A DNA stretch of 64,000 bases, from positions 63,256 to 127,255 of the forward strand of contig NZ_LMMR01000001.1 in NCBI RefSeq assembly GCF_001422325.1, read 5' to 3'. Below are positions 24,531 to 33,703 of this stretch, one piece after another; within the stretch, counting starts at the first letter, position 1, and the number at the start of each line of letters is the position of its first letter. Under the pieces are notes generated by a model. It did not search any database and was not told where the DNA came from. It saw only the letters and a program-made list of their open reading frames with translations. This DNA comes from Leifsonia sp. Leaf264 (lineage in GTDB: Bacteria; Actinomycetota; Actinomycetes; Actinomycetales; Microbacteriaceae). Position numbers and translations under genes: made by a program.

Positions 24531-27076
24531 CTCGCGGTCGGTTGAGGGTCCTCCTCGGTGCAGCACCGGGCGTCGGCAAGACGTACTCGATGCTCGAAGA
24601 GGGCCACCGTCTCGTCGATGCCGGCAAGGACGTGCTGGTCGCCGTCGTCGAGACCCACGAGCGCGCGGCGACGGCGGCGATGCTCGCGGGCTTCGAGGTG
24701 CAGGCTCGCACGCCGGTCGAGCATCGCGGCCTGCTGCTCGAGGAGATGGACCTCGATGCCGTGCTCGCCCGCCACCCCGAGTACGCGCTCGTCGACGAGC
24801 TGGCCCACACCAACGCGCCCGGGTCTCGCAACGAGAAGCGCTGGCAGGACGTGCACGAGCTCCTCGACGCCGGAATCAACGTGTACTCGACCGTGAACAT
24901 CCAGCACATCGCCTCGCTCAACGACGTCGTGCAGCAGATCACCGGCGTCGTGCAGCGGGAGACCATCCCTGACGCCGTGCTGCGCGGGGCCGACCAGATC
25001 GAGGTCGTGGACCTCGCGCCTCAAGCTCTCCGCGACAGACTCTCGGACGGGCAGGTCTATCCGGCCACCCGTATCGATGCGGCCCTGTCCAACTACTTCC
25101 GGCTCGGCAACCTGACCGCGCTCCGCGAGCTCGCGCTGCTCTGGCTCGCCGACGAGGTCGACAGTTCGCTGAAGCGCTACCGGGCTGAGCAGGGCATCGA
25201 CGCGAAGTGGGAGGCGCGCGAGCGGGTCGTCGTCGCCCTCACCGGTGGGCCCGAGGGCGAGACCCTGCTGCGCCGCGGTGCACGCATCGCGGCGAGATCG
25301 GCCGGCGGCGATCTCCTCGCGGTGCATGTCGTCAGCCAGGACGGCCTGCGCGAAGCGCATCCGGGATCCCTCGCCCGGCAACGGGCACTGGTCGAGCAAC
25401 TCGGCGGTTCGTACCACCAGGTCGTCGGTGATGACGTGCCCCGCGCACTCGTCGACTTCGCACGGGCATCGGATGCCACGCAATTGGTGATCGGCGTGAG
25501 CCGACGCAGCCGCCTCACGGCCGCGCTCACCGGTCAGGGCATCGGCCAGACCGTCATCCGCGAGTCGGGCGACATCGACGTGCACATCGTCTCGCACGCC
25601 CAGGCCGGCGGCCGCTTCACGCTCCCGCGCCTCACCGGGGGCCTCACCCGTCGTCGCCGCGTCTGGGGTCTCGCCGTGGCTCTGGTGGTGGGTCCGCTGC
25701 TCACCCTGCTGCTGGCGAGCAATCACACCGACGCGTCGATGGCGAGCGATGTGCTGAGCTATCAACTGCTCGTGGTCGTCGTCGCCCTCATCGGGGGATT
25801 CTGGCCGGCGATGTTCGCCGCCGTGCTCTCGGGACTGAGCCTGGACTTCTTCCTCGTTGCGCCGCTGTTCCGCATCACCATCAGCGACCCGCTGCACCTT
25901 CTCGCACTCGGGCTGTTCATCGTCGTCGCCGCCCTGGTGAGCTACGTGGTCGATCAGTCCGCGAAGCTCAGCCGGCTGTCGCGCCGGCGGGCCAGTGAGG
26001 CGGAACTACTCGCCACTGTCGCCGGCAGCGTGCTGCGCGGTGACGACGCCATGGAGGCTCTCGTCTCCCGCACCCGCGAGGCGTTCGGGCTCGCCGGGGT
26101 GCGGCTCCTGGACGGCGAGACCGTGCTCTATTCCGACCGGGATCCCGCCGAAGCCGTCGGTTCCGTCAGCGCTGCTCGCGACGAGCACGTGACGGTGCTG
26201 CCCGTGGCCGATGGGGTGGCGCTGGAGCTCTCCGGCCGCGACCTGGATGCCGCCGACCGCCGCCTGCTCGGGGTGATCATCGCGCAGATCGCCGCCGGAC
26301 TCGAGCACTCCCGACTCGCCGCGACGGCCGAGGAGATCGGACCGCTGGCCGCTGCCGACAGGGTTCGATCCGCCCTGCTCGCGGCTGTCGGCCACGACCT
26401 TCGCCGCCCACTCGCCTCGGCGACCGCCGCCGTCACGAGCCTGCGCTCCCCGGGCATCCGGCTCGACGACGATGACCGCGCCGCCCTCCTCGACACCGCC
26501 GAGGTGTCACTGCATGCGCTCGCGGCCCTGGTCACCAATCTGCTCGACGTGAGTCGCGTGCAGGCCGGGGTGCTGGGGGTCACGCTCACCGACGTCGATG
26601 TCGACGATGTTCTGCCCGTCGTGCTCGACGAGTTGCAGCTGCCACCGGGCGCGATCGAACTGGACGTCGCCGAGGACGTTCCGAGCGTCCGCGCGGATGC
26701 CGTGCTGCTGCAACGTGCGATGGTGAACATCGTGACCAACGCGCTGCGCTACTCCCCCGAGGACACCCCACCCCTCATCGCGGCGAGCACGTTCGGCGGG
26801 AAGGTGCAGGTGCGCATCATCGACCACGGCCCCGGCATCCCCGACGAGAGGCGCGACGATGCCTTCGTGGCCTTCCAACGACTCGGCGACACCGACAACC
26901 TCTCGGGCATCGGCCTGGGTCTGGCCATAGCCAAGGGATTCGTGGAGGGCATGGGCGGCACGCTCGAGGCCGAGACGACTCCCGGCGGAGGCCTGACGAT
27001 GGTGATCAGCCTTCAGGCGGCGCGAGCCGACGACTCCGAGACAGCACTGACGACTCCGCACACGAAGGACGCCTGA
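24527..27076 (+). CDS. kdpD: Osmosensitive K+ channel sensor histidine kinase KdpD
   Basis: Membrane sensor kinase that detects K+ limitation and phosphorylates KdpE. The 849-residue protein is full length: KdpD domain with Walker A GAAPGVGKTYSM and VDELAHTNAPGSRN, a universal stress protein domain (about 225-365) that in relatives binds cyclic-di-AMP or partner proteins, four close membrane helices (about 385-490), a GAF-like domain, the phospho-acceptor box VGHDLRRPLAS, and the ATPase with NALRYSPEDTPP, DHGPGIPD and GIGLGLAIAKGFVEGMGG. Its GTG start overlaps kdpC by four bases and its stop abuts kdpE, so the sensor is made with the pump. Confidence 0.96.
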   Translation: MTRGRLRVLLGAAPGVGKTYSMLEEGHRLVDAGKDVLVAVVETHERAATAAMLAGFEVQARTPVEHRGLLLEEMDLDAVLARHPEYALVDELAHTNAPGSRNEKRWQDVHELLDAGINVYSTVNIQHIASLNDVVQQITGVVQRETIPDAVLRGADQIEVVDLAPQALRDRLSDGQVYPATRIDAALSNYFRLGNLTALRELALLWLADEVDSSLKRYRAEQGIDAKWEARERVVVALTGGPEGETLLRRGARIAARSAGGDLLAVHVVSQDGLREAHPGSLARQRALVEQLGGSYHQVVGDDVPRALVDFARASDATQLVIGVSRRSRLTAALTGQGIGQTVIRESGDIDVHIVSHAQAGGRFTLPRLTGGLTRRRRVWGLAVALVVGPLLTLLLASNHTDASMASDVLSYQLLVVVVALIGGFWPAMFAAVLSGLSLDFFLVAPLFRITISDPLHLLALGLFIVVAALVSYVVDQSAKLSRLSRRRASEAELLATVAGSVLRGDDAMEALVSRTREAFGLAGVRLLDGETVLYSDRDPAEAVGSVSAARDEHVTVLPVADGVALELSGRDLDAADRRLLGVIIAQIAAGLEHSRLAATAEEIGPLAAADRVRSALLAAVGHDLRRPLASATAAVTSLRSPGIRLDDDDRAALLDTAEVSLHALAALVTNLLDVSRVQAGVLGVTLTDVDVDDVLPVVLDELQLPPGAIELDVAEDVPSVRADAVLLQRAMVNIVTNALRYSPEDTPPLIAASTFGGKVQVRIIDHGPGIPDERRDDAFVAFQRLGDTDNLSGIGLGLAIAKGFVEGMGGTLEAETTPGGGLTMVISLQAARADDSETALTTPHTKDA

Positions 27077-27775
27077 GTGAAGATCCTCATCGCCGACGAC
27101 GACCCGCAGATCCTGCGGGCGCTCGGCATCACCCTGTCGGCGCACGGCTACGAGGTCGTCGTCGCCCACGATGGACGCCAGGCGATCAGCGTCGCTGCCG
27201 CGGAGCATCCGGACCTCATCGTGCTCGATCTCGGCATGCCGCACCTGACCGGCATCGACGTCATCCTCGCAGTGCGGGGCTGGAGCGCCGTGCCCATCCT
27301 CGTGGTATCGGGCCGGGTCGACTCCGCCGACAAGGTCGATGCCCTCGATGCCGGAGCAGACGACTACGTGACGAAGCCGTTCGCGGTGGATGAACTCCTG
27401 GCGCGCATCAGAGCCCTCACCCGTCGCACACCGGCCCTGAGCGATGAACCCGTTGTGCGCTTCGGTGACATCACCGTCGACCTCGCCGCTCATCAGGTGC
27501 TGCGGACGACGGATGCCTCCCCCGAGGCCGCCATCGTGCGGCTCACTCCGACGGAGTGGAAGATGCTCGAGGTGCTGGTGCGCAACCCACGCCGCCTCGT
27601 CACGCGCTCGACGCTGCTCACCGAGGTGTGGGGCCCGCAGTACACCACCGACACCGGCTACCTGCGGCTCTACGTGTCGCAGCTGCGGAAGAAGCTCGAA
27701 CCCGACCCGGCGCATCCGCGCTACCTGCTGACGGAGTCGGGCATGGGCTACAGGTTCGTGCCCGATGAGGAGTAG
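27077..27775 (+). CDS. kdpE: Response regulator KdpE
   Basis: OmpR-family transcription factor activated by KdpD that turns on the kdp operon. The 232-residue protein has an N-terminal receiver domain with acidic pocket ADDDPQ, phospho-acceptor Asp51 in LIVLDLGMP, the KPF lysine in DDYVTKPFAVDELLAR, and a C-terminal winged helix with LTPTEWKMLEVLVRNPRRLV and TGYLRLYVSQLRKKLE. The GTG start immediately follows the kdpD stop. Expected binding sites are 11-base direct repeats; such repeats lie upstream of the operon at 19688-19738. Confidence 0.96.
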   Translation: MKILIADDDPQILRALGITLSAHGYEVVVAHDGRQAISVAAAEHPDLIVLDLGMPHLTGIDVILAVRGWSAVPILVVSGRVDSADKVDALDAGADDYVTKPFAVDELLARIRALTRRTPALSDEPVVRFGDITVDLAAHQVLRTTDASPEAAIVRLTPTEWKMLEVLVRNPRRLVTRSTLLTEVWGPQYTTDTGYLRLYVSQLRKKLEPDPAHPRYLLTESGMGYRFVPDEE

Positions 27776-27811
27776 CGCCCGACGCCCCCATCCGCTGGGC
27801 GGGTAGGTCGT

Positions 27812-27840
27812 GAGCGACCGAGCGAACGGGTGGGTCGCTC
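27812..27840 (+). terminator. Stem-loop between kdpE and rnpB
   Basis: GAGCGACC (27812-27819) pairs perfectly with GGTCGCTC (27833-27840) around a 13-base loop, in the 135-base gap where the kdp operon and rnpB transcripts converge. There is no T-run, so termination by this hairpin alone is uncertain. The rest of the gap is rich in GAGCGA/GAACGA words and holds no evident gene. Confidence 0.4.
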
Positions 27841-27910
27841 GCGGCGCGAAGCGGCGCCAATAGACACAGCTCATCAGCCGGCCCGCGAACGAACGAGCGA
27901 AGCGAGAGAG

Positions 27911-28290
<380 letters not shown>

Positions 28291-28313
28291 GGAGCAAGCC
28301 TACAGCGCAGCGG

Positions 28314-29051
28314 CTAGATGCCCGATTCCTCGGTGCGCACCAGGATGCGCCCGCAGTCCGGGCAGAACAGCACCTCATCGGTCGGCGCCGTGCGCACGGT
28401 CTCGAGGTCGGATCCGGTGAGCGACATGTTGCAGCCCATGCAGGTGCGCGCCTGCATGAGAGCGGCACCGACGCCGCCGTTCAGCGCCCGACGCTTCTCG
28501 TACAGCTCGCGCAGGTCCTCCGGGATGCCACCGGACATGGCTTCGCGGTCGCGAGCCAGCTCCGACCGGGTCCCCTCGTGGGCGGCCTTGCTCCGATCGC
28601 GCTCCTGGGTGGTGACGCTGGCCTCGTCGGCGAGAACGGCACGCTCGTTCTCGATCTCGGCGACGACGGCCTCCTTGTCCTCGACCCGCTCCATGACGTT
28701 GAGCTCGATCTCCTCGAGATCTCCCTGACGCTTGCGCAGGGCGAGAAGTTCCGACTCGAGCGCCTGGATGTCCTTGACGGATGCTGTGTGCTGGACGCGA
28801 TCGTTGTCGCGGGCGATGCGCGCCTCGACTACGGCCACGTCGGATTCGAGACGTGTCAATTCGAGTTTGGCGTCGTCGAGCTCGCCGACGGCCCCGATCA
28901 GGCGACGGCGTACGTCCTCGGACTTCGAGGCGAGAGCAGCGAGTGCCTTGTCCTCGGGCAGGTTCGCCAGCAGGTGGGTCAACTGCTGCACGCGGGTGTC
29001 GATGGCCTGCAGTCGCAGAAGTTCCTTCTGCTCCGTGGGGGTGGCCTTCAC
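28314..29051 (-). CDS. Coiled-coil zinc ribbon protein (zf-RING_7/CT398-like)
   Basis: Soluble 245-residue protein with a long antiparallel coiled coil (about 5-190; leucine/glutamate heptads, DIQALESELLALRKRQGDLEE) and a C-terminal C4 zinc ribbon: Cys204, Cys207, Cys230 and Cys233 in TCMGC and FCPDC. This is the CT398/HP0958-like family, found in almost all actinobacteria beside a Nif3-like gene, as here. HP0958 in Helicobacter acts in flagellar gene expression and binds RNA, but the actinobacterial role is unknown. It follows the Nif3-like gene on the same strand after 22 bases and precedes rnpB. Confidence 0.88.
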   Translation of the reverse strand: MKATPTEQKELLRLQAIDTRVQQLTHLLANLPEDKALAALASKSEDVRRRLIGAVGELDDAKLELTRLESDVAVVEARIARDNDRVQHTASVKDIQALESELLALRKRQGDLEEIELNVMERVEDKEAVVAEIENERAVLADEASVTTQERDRSKAAHEGTRSELARDREAMSGGIPEDLRELYEKRRALNGGVGAALMQARTCMGCNMSLTGSDLETVRTAPTDEVLFCPDCGRILVRTEESGI

Positions 29052-29073
29052 GTGGATCTCCTCTGGTGATGCA

Positions 29074-29895
29074 TTACTGGACGATGACGAAGTCCCACGG
29101 GTCGGTGCGCAGGTCGCTCACCGTCACCTCGAGCTCCGGAAGTGCTGAGCGGAGTTGCTCCGCGGCGGCGTCGAGCCAGAGCCATTCGCTGGCCCAGTGC
29201 GACACGTCGATGAGTGCGGGGCCACGGCCGGCGAGCACAGCCTGCTCACGCGACTCCGATGCCGGGTGGTGACGCAGGTCTGCCGTGATGTAGACGTCGG
29301 CGGCGGTGACCTCGGGGTGCCCGAGCAGCGAGTCTCCTGCCCCACCGCAGAGAGCGATGGTCTCCACGGCCGCGTCGTATTCTCCCGACACGCGGATGCC
29401 GGATGCCGTGGCGGGCAGGATCTCGGCGAGGGCCCTCGCCAGGCGGCCGAGCGTCGTCGGCGTCGCGAGACGACCGACGCGACCGAGGCCGGTGTCGGGC
29501 GCAGCTCCGGGAACGATGGGATAGGCGTCGAGCAGACCGAGCGCATCTGCGAGTACCGCACTGGTGCCGCGCTCGACGATGTCGGCGTTCGTGTGCGCCG
29601 CCAGCAGCGCGCAGTCCGCGCGGATCAGCCGGCTCAGCAGCGAGCCCTTGTAGCGGTCCTCGGCGATGCTCGTCACGCCGCGCAGCAACAGCGGATGGTG
29701 CACGAGCAGCAGGTCGCTCTCGGTGGCTATGGCCTCGTCGATGGTGGCGCCGACGGCGTCGACGGCGAGCAGCATCCGTTCGATCGGGGCTGCCGGATCA
29801 CCCGTCACCAGGCCGGGCGCGTCCCAGGATTCCGCGTTCTCGACAGGCCAGAGTTCCTGCACCACCTGGAGCACGTCGGAGAGGGAAGTCGGCAC
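29074..29895 (-). CDS. Nif3-like dinuclear metal centre protein
   Basis: Member of the Nif3/YbgI (DUF34) family, 273 residues. Two-metal-site motifs are visible: DLLLVHHPLLLRG (HHP), AAHTNADI (TN.D) and, toward the C-terminus, VYITADLRHHPASES and LIDVSHWASEWLWL (SH..SE). Family members form toroidal hexamers; proposed roles include metal-dependent hydrolase and GTP cyclohydrolase I type 2, none proven generally. In actinobacteria the gene is regularly paired with the coiled-coil zinc-ribbon gene that follows here, suggesting a shared function. Confidence 0.9.
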   Translation of the reverse strand: MPTSLSDVLQVVQELWPVENAESWDAPGLVTGDPAAPIERMLLAVDAVGATIDEAIATESDLLLVHHPLLLRGVTSIAEDRYKGSLLSRLIRADCALLAAHTNADIVERGTSAVLADALGLLDAYPIVPGAAPDTGLGRVGRLATPTTLGRLARALAEILPATASGIRVSGEYDAAVETIALCGGAGDSLLGHPEVTAADVYITADLRHHPASESREQAVLAGRGPALIDVSHWASEWLWLDAAAEQLRSALPELEVTVSDLRTDPWDFVIVQ

Positions 29896-29919
29896 GGATC
29901 AACCTTATCGTCGCGACGC

Positions 29920-30867
29920 TCAGAGCCGAGGCGCGCCCGGGTCCGTCACAGCGGTCGCGGCACCGCGAACCGGCAGTACGAGCAGCAGGATGCCGACGGC
30001 CACGAGGCCCAGGCCGAGCCAGCCCGGCAGATCGAAGCGCTCCCCCACGATGACGACGGCGAGCACCGTCGCGACGGCAGGCTCGATCAGCGTGATGACC
30101 GTGGCCGTACTGCTGCGCACCCAGCGCAACCCGGCACCGAAGAGCAGGTACGCCAGGAACATCGGTCCGAGCGCCAGGTATGCGGTGATGGCGATGCTCG
30201 ACCCGCTCTGCAGCAGTGGAGCGCCCGTCGTCAGCAGCACCGGCGCCAGCAGCACGGCGCCCACGCCGAAGAGGGCGCCCATCACCGAGCGCGACGCGTG
30301 GCCGACGCCGATCGCCTTCTCACTGGCGAAGGTGTACAGCGCGTAGCTGAGCGCTGCGACCAGGCCGAGGAGAACTCCGGGAACGGATGCCGCAGCATCA
30401 GTACCCGATGCCCCTCCTGCTGCCAACAACACGACACCGACGACGGCGACGATCGTCGCGATCCCCCAGCGCAGCGTGACACGACGGCGGTCGACGAGGA
30501 ACTCGAGTACGGCGGCGAACACCGGAGCAGCTCCGAGCGAGACCACCGTGCCGATCGCCACTCCGGCGAGGTGCATCGAGGAGTAGAACGCGAGCGGATA
30601 GGCGAAGACGCCGAGGGAGCCGAGCAGCAGCCAGCCCACGCTGCGCCGATCGCCGAGGGACGCGATCGCGCCCCGCGCCGAGACAGCGAACAGCAGCACG
30701 CCGCCGACGAGCATGGTCGCCGCACCCGTCGCGAGTGGGCTGACATCGTCGGGCAGGAAGTGCGCGGCCGTCCCGGTCGTTCCCCAGAGAAGAGCGGCGA
30801 CGACGATGGGGAGAACGCCACGGCTCGTGCCTGCGGAGGCCGTGGTGGCAGCGGATGCGGAAGTCAC
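29920..30867 (-). CDS. EamA/DMT family transporter
   Basis: Ten-helix drug/metabolite transporter of 315 residues built from two EamA repeats. The first repeat begins GVLPIVVAALLWGTTGTAA, with the typical helix-1 W.GT..; the second begins VLLGLVAALSYALYTFASE near residue 165. C-terminal helices contain LIEPAVATVLAVVIVGE, the conserved EP and GE residues of the family. Members export amino acids, metabolites or drugs; substrate unknown. The gene stops 24 bases before the Nif3-like gene begins and lies on the same strand, possibly in one transcript. Confidence 0.88.
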   Translation of the reverse strand: MTSASAATTASAGTSRGVLPIVVAALLWGTTGTAAHFLPDDVSPLATGAATMLVGGVLLFAVSARGAIASLGDRRSVGWLLLGSLGVFAYPLAFYSSMHLAGVAIGTVVSLGAAPVFAAVLEFLVDRRRVTLRWGIATIVAVVGVVLLAAGGASGTDAAASVPGVLLGLVAALSYALYTFASEKAIGVGHASRSVMGALFGVGAVLLAPVLLTTGAPLLQSGSSIAITAYLALGPMFLAYLLFGAGLRWVRSSTATVITLIEPAVATVLAVVIVGERFDLPGWLGLGLVAVGILLLVLPVRGAATAVTDPGAPRL

Positions 30868-30911
30868 GATCCCCGCACACTATCGGAGCGGTTCACCAGA
30901 GGGAGTGAGCG

Positions 30912-31427
30912 CTACGCCTCCGGCAGCCACACCAGCCGCACATCGGGCTCGCGCTCCTCGTTACCAGCGCCATCCGTCAACTCGACCTCATGGAATCCGT
31001 GGTGCACGTAGAAGCCGCGGGCTCTGGTGTTGACCTGGAAGGTCCAGAGCGACAGTCCAGCCGGACTCGCGTTCTGGGCGATCGCGAGCAGGCGCCCACC
31101 GATTCCACGGCCCAGATGGTCGGGCAGCACGTAGAGCTGTGCGAGCTCTCCCGGTCCATCGGCGATGTCGCGCGAGTCGATCGCCATCATCGCGACGATC
31201 TGTGCGTCGTCGTCGGCGACCCAGACCTGCGCCTCCGGCAGCAGGGTGTCACGCACCCACCCGTGCACCTCGTCATCGCTGTGTGCACGGCGAACTGTCG
31301 GCAGTGCGGCCGTGAACGACGCGAGCCAGACCTCCGCGATGGCGGCAGCATCCGTCGCCGTCGCGCGCCTGACGACGGGTGGCTCCCCGGCGACGGTCGT
31401 GCCGTCATCGTCGAAGACTCGATCCAT
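30912..31427 (-). CDS. GNAT family N-acetyltransferase
   Basis: Acetyl-CoA-dependent acetyltransferase fold, 171 residues. The N-terminal VRRATATDAAAIAEVWLASF is the usual beta1-alpha1 start; the acetyl-CoA pyrophosphate loop appears as LPDHLGRGIGGRLLAIA (Q/RxxGxG/A type), followed by LWTFQVNTRARGFYVHHGF, the standard N..A..FY...GF ending. The protein substrate or small-molecule acceptor cannot be told. It lies between the EamA gene and tRNA-Val on the same strand as both. Confidence 0.87.
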   Translation of the reverse strand: MDRVFDDDGTTVAGEPPVVRRATATDAAAIAEVWLASFTAALPTVRRAHSDDEVHGWVRDTLLPEAQVWVADDDAQIVAMMAIDSRDIADGPGELAQLYVLPDHLGRGIGGRLLAIAQNASPAGLSLWTFQVNTRARGFYVHHGFHEVELTDGAGNEEREPDVRLVWLPEA

Positions 31428-31443
31428 CGAATCCTTACAGGAG

Positions 31444-31516
31444 TGGGCCCTACCGGGCTCGAACCGATGACATCCACGGTGTAAACGTGGCGCTCTACCA
31501 ACTGAGCTAAAGGCCC
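31444..31516 (-). tRNA. tRNA-Val (anticodon TAC)
   Basis: Minus strand 31516 to 31444, 73 nucleotides. Acceptor GGGCCTT pairs with AGGGCCC; D-arm AGCTCAGTTGGTAGAGCG; anticodon stem CCACG/CGTGG with loop TTTACAC giving anticodon TAC (valine, GTA codons); T-arm CGGTTCGAGCCCG; discriminator A. CCA is not encoded. Confidence 0.95.
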
Positions 31517-31569
31517 TCGGCGCGCGAGGCTGGAATCGATTCTACCGGAGCGCGCCTAGACTCGCGGCC

Positions 31570-32259
31570 ATGGAGCGCCATCCGAGCCGCACGACCCAGA
31601 CAGAGAACCGCTGGCCCGTCGCCGTGGCGTTGCTGTTCGCCCTCGCCCTCTACGCGTTTCTCCCCGCCTCGTTGTTCCCGGAGCAGCGGCTCGTGGTCAT
31701 CGGACTGGCGCTGCTGCTCATGATCCCGCTCGTGATCATGAATCCCCGCCGGCTCAACCAGGAGACCCGCTGGTCCCGGGTGATCGGGCTGGTGCTGGCG
31801 TGCCTTCTCGTCGCCTCCAACCAGGTGACGATCGTCGCGCTCATCGGCGACCTCGTCGCCGGGTCGCGCGATACCTCCGGGCTCCTGCTGTCGAGCCTGC
31901 AGGTCTGGGTCACCAACGCGATCGCCTTCGCCCTGCTCTACTGGGAGCTCGACCGCGGCGGTCCCGTCGCCCGCGCCCTCACCGCTCGCGACCAGCTCCC
32001 ACCCGCCGACTTCCGATTCCCACAGGACGAGGACGACGACGCAGTCACCGAGGTGGCCACGCGTTCGTCGAAGGTCGAGGACTGGATGCCGAGCTTCATC
32101 GACTACCTGTACACCTCGGTGTCGACGTCGATGGCGTACAGCGCGACCGACGCGATGCCGCTCTCGCACCGCTTCAAGCTGCTCAATCTCCTGCAGGCCT
32201 TCGGCAGCTTCGTGATCCTCGCACTGGTCATCGCCCGGGCCGTGAACATCCTCGCCTGA
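31570..32259 (+). CDS. Membrane protein with degenerate channel pore, copy 1
   Basis: Membrane protein of 229 residues, about five to six helices. Four helices lie in the first 125 residues; after a charged cytoplasmic stretch (FRFPQDEDDD) a C-terminal pore-helix/loop/helix unit reads FIDYLYTSVSTSMAYSATDA then a last helix ending ALVIARAVNIL. This unit aligns without gaps to the two-helix K+ channel (Ion_trans_2) pore DFLYFSFVTLTTLGYGD, with the filter TTLGYGD replaced by MAYSATD. It also resembles DUF1345 proteins. Function unknown. It is the first of two tandem paralogues; the second starts 75 bases on. Confidence 0.72.
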   Translation: MERHPSRTTQTENRWPVAVALLFALALYAFLPASLFPEQRLVVIGLALLLMIPLVIMNPRRLNQETRWSRVIGLVLACLLVASNQVTIVALIGDLVAGSRDTSGLLLSSLQVWVTNAIAFALLYWELDRGGPVARALTARDQLPPADFRFPQDEDDDAVTEVATRSSKVEDWMPSFIDYLYTSVSTSMAYSATDAMPLSHRFKLLNLLQAFGSFVILALVIARAVNILA

Positions 32260-32334
32260 CGAGGTCTGTCAAGCCCTCCGTCGACATTCGGATGCCGACG
32301 ACCGGCCCATCCGTTGCAGTCATAGACTCGCCTG

Positions 32335-33042
32335 ATGCCGAAGCCGTCGACGATCACCCAGCACTCGACGCGTACGGCGCGGATCGAGCACCGCTGGCCG
32401 GCCGTCTTCGCCCTCGTGGTCGCGCTGGCCCTTTACGGCGCCCTTCCCAACGACCTGATCACAGTGCAGCGCTACGTCACCGTCGCGATCGGGATCCTGC
32501 TGCTCATCCCGCTGATCGCCATCAATCCGCACCATCTGACCCGTCAGACCCGCTGGTCGCGCACCCTCTCGCTGGCACTGGCCATCGTCGTCGTGCTGTC
32601 CAACCAGATCACCATCGTGTCACTCGTGCTGCTGTTGGTCGGCGGCTCCGAGGAGGGCCCCTCGCTCCTGCAGTCAGCGCTGCAGGTCTGGGTCGCCAAT
32701 GTCATCGGCTTCGCCCTGCTGTACTGGGAGATCGATCGTGGCGGCCCGGTCGTGCGCACGATGGTCAAGCGCAGCGACCTGCCGAGAGCCGACTTCCGCT
32801 TCCCGCAGGACGAGGATGACGACACCATCGACGAGGTCGCGGCCGGTTCCTCGGGCAAGAGCGATTGGACGGCGAGCTACGTCGACTACTTCTACTTCTC
32901 GCTCTCCAACTCGATGGCCTTCAGCCCGACGGACACCATGCCGCTGACGGCCCGGTCGAAGCTGCTGATGTCCCTCGAATCGTTCGGCGGGTTCGTGATC
33001 CTCGCCCTCGTCATCGCCCGCGCTGTGAGCCTCATCGGCTGA
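32335..33042 (+). CDS. Membrane protein with degenerate channel pore, copy 2
   Basis: Paralogue of the preceding gene, 235 residues, sharing blocks such as RWPAVFALVVALALYGALP, QVWVANVIGFALLYWEIDRG, ADFRFPQDEDDDT and the terminal ILALVIARAVSLI. The pore-like unit is YFYFSLSNSMAFSPTDTMPL, in which the K+-channel filter position reads MAFSPTD; the Asp after the filter is kept, the glycines and tyrosine are lost. Four helices precede it. A gene duplication followed by divergence is evident. Whether it conducts any ion, or only keeps the fold as a regulatory subunit, cannot be told. Confidence 0.72.
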   Translation: MPKPSTITQHSTRTARIEHRWPAVFALVVALALYGALPNDLITVQRYVTVAIGILLLIPLIAINPHHLTRQTRWSRTLSLALAIVVVLSNQITIVSLVLLLVGGSEEGPSLLQSALQVWVANVIGFALLYWEIDRGGPVVRTMVKRSDLPRADFRFPQDEDDDTIDEVAAGSSGKSDWTASYVDYFYFSLSNSMAFSPTDTMPLTARSKLLMSLESFGGFVILALVIARAVSLIG

Positions 33043-33065
33043 CCGAATGGGCGGACGGTTGCCGC

Positions 33066-33563
33066 TCAGCCGCGGAGCGCCGCCAGGGCCTCGGCGTACG
33101 CGGCCAGCGGTCGCGGCTCCCCGGGCTCGCTCTCGAACCTGGCGCGCACGATCCCCTCGGTGTCGATGAGGAAGGTCGCCCGGCCGGCGTAGCCACGCTC
33201 GGGAAGGAACACGCCGTACTCCGACGCCACGCCACCGTGCGGCCAGAAGTCGGCGAGCAGGTCGAAGCCGAAGCCCTCGGACTCCGCCCACGCCCGGAGC
33301 GTGTGCTTCGAATCGACCGAGATGCCGAGCAGTTCCACGTCGTCGGCGGCGAACAGGGCGAGGTTGTCCCGCAGCTCGCAGAGCTCGCCGGAACAGGTGC
33401 GGGAGAACGCGAGCGGGAAGAAGACGAGGGCGACGGCCCGCTGCCCGCGGAACGACTCCAGCGAGACGTCGGCGCCGAACTGGTTCACGAGCGTGAACGA
33501 TGGAGCCGCATCTCCGACCTGCACGACCATGGTGAACTCCGATCCGTCGGTCTTCCTGACCAC
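33066..33563 (-). CDS. Peroxiredoxin (AhpE/BCP type)
   Basis: Thiol peroxidase that reduces hydroperoxides, 165 residues, thioredoxin fold. The peroxidatic site is [20 protein letters not shown] with Cys57; the usual PxxxTxxC threonine is Ser54. A second cysteine, Cys62, sits four residues further, the spacing of the resolving cysteine in BCP/PrxQ proteins, while the FPLAF..C.GEL context is that of mycobacterial AhpE. So it is probably a 2-Cys form with an intramolecular disulfide. Translation could begin at residue 1 or at the internal Met12 ([10 protein letters not shown]), which fits the family better. Divergent from aceE. Confidence 0.92.
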   Translation of the reverse strand: MVRKTDGSEFTMVVQVGDAAPSFTLVNQFGADVSLESFRGQRAVALVFFPLAFSRTCSGELCELRDNLALFAADDVELLGISVDSKHTLRAWAESEGFGFDLLADFWPHGGVASEYGVFLPERGYAGRATFLIDTEGIVRARFESEPGEPRPLAAYAEALAALRG

Positions 33564-33703
33564 GGGTCACGATAGTCCGTGGTCCGATCGGGCACGGAGG
33601 AGAAATAAGATCAATAGGATGGCGAGTTGTGCGGACGCAATCCGACCGCGCCTATGACGACACGTCCCAGCGGCATGATCTGCCCACTAATGAGAGGTCG
33701 AGT

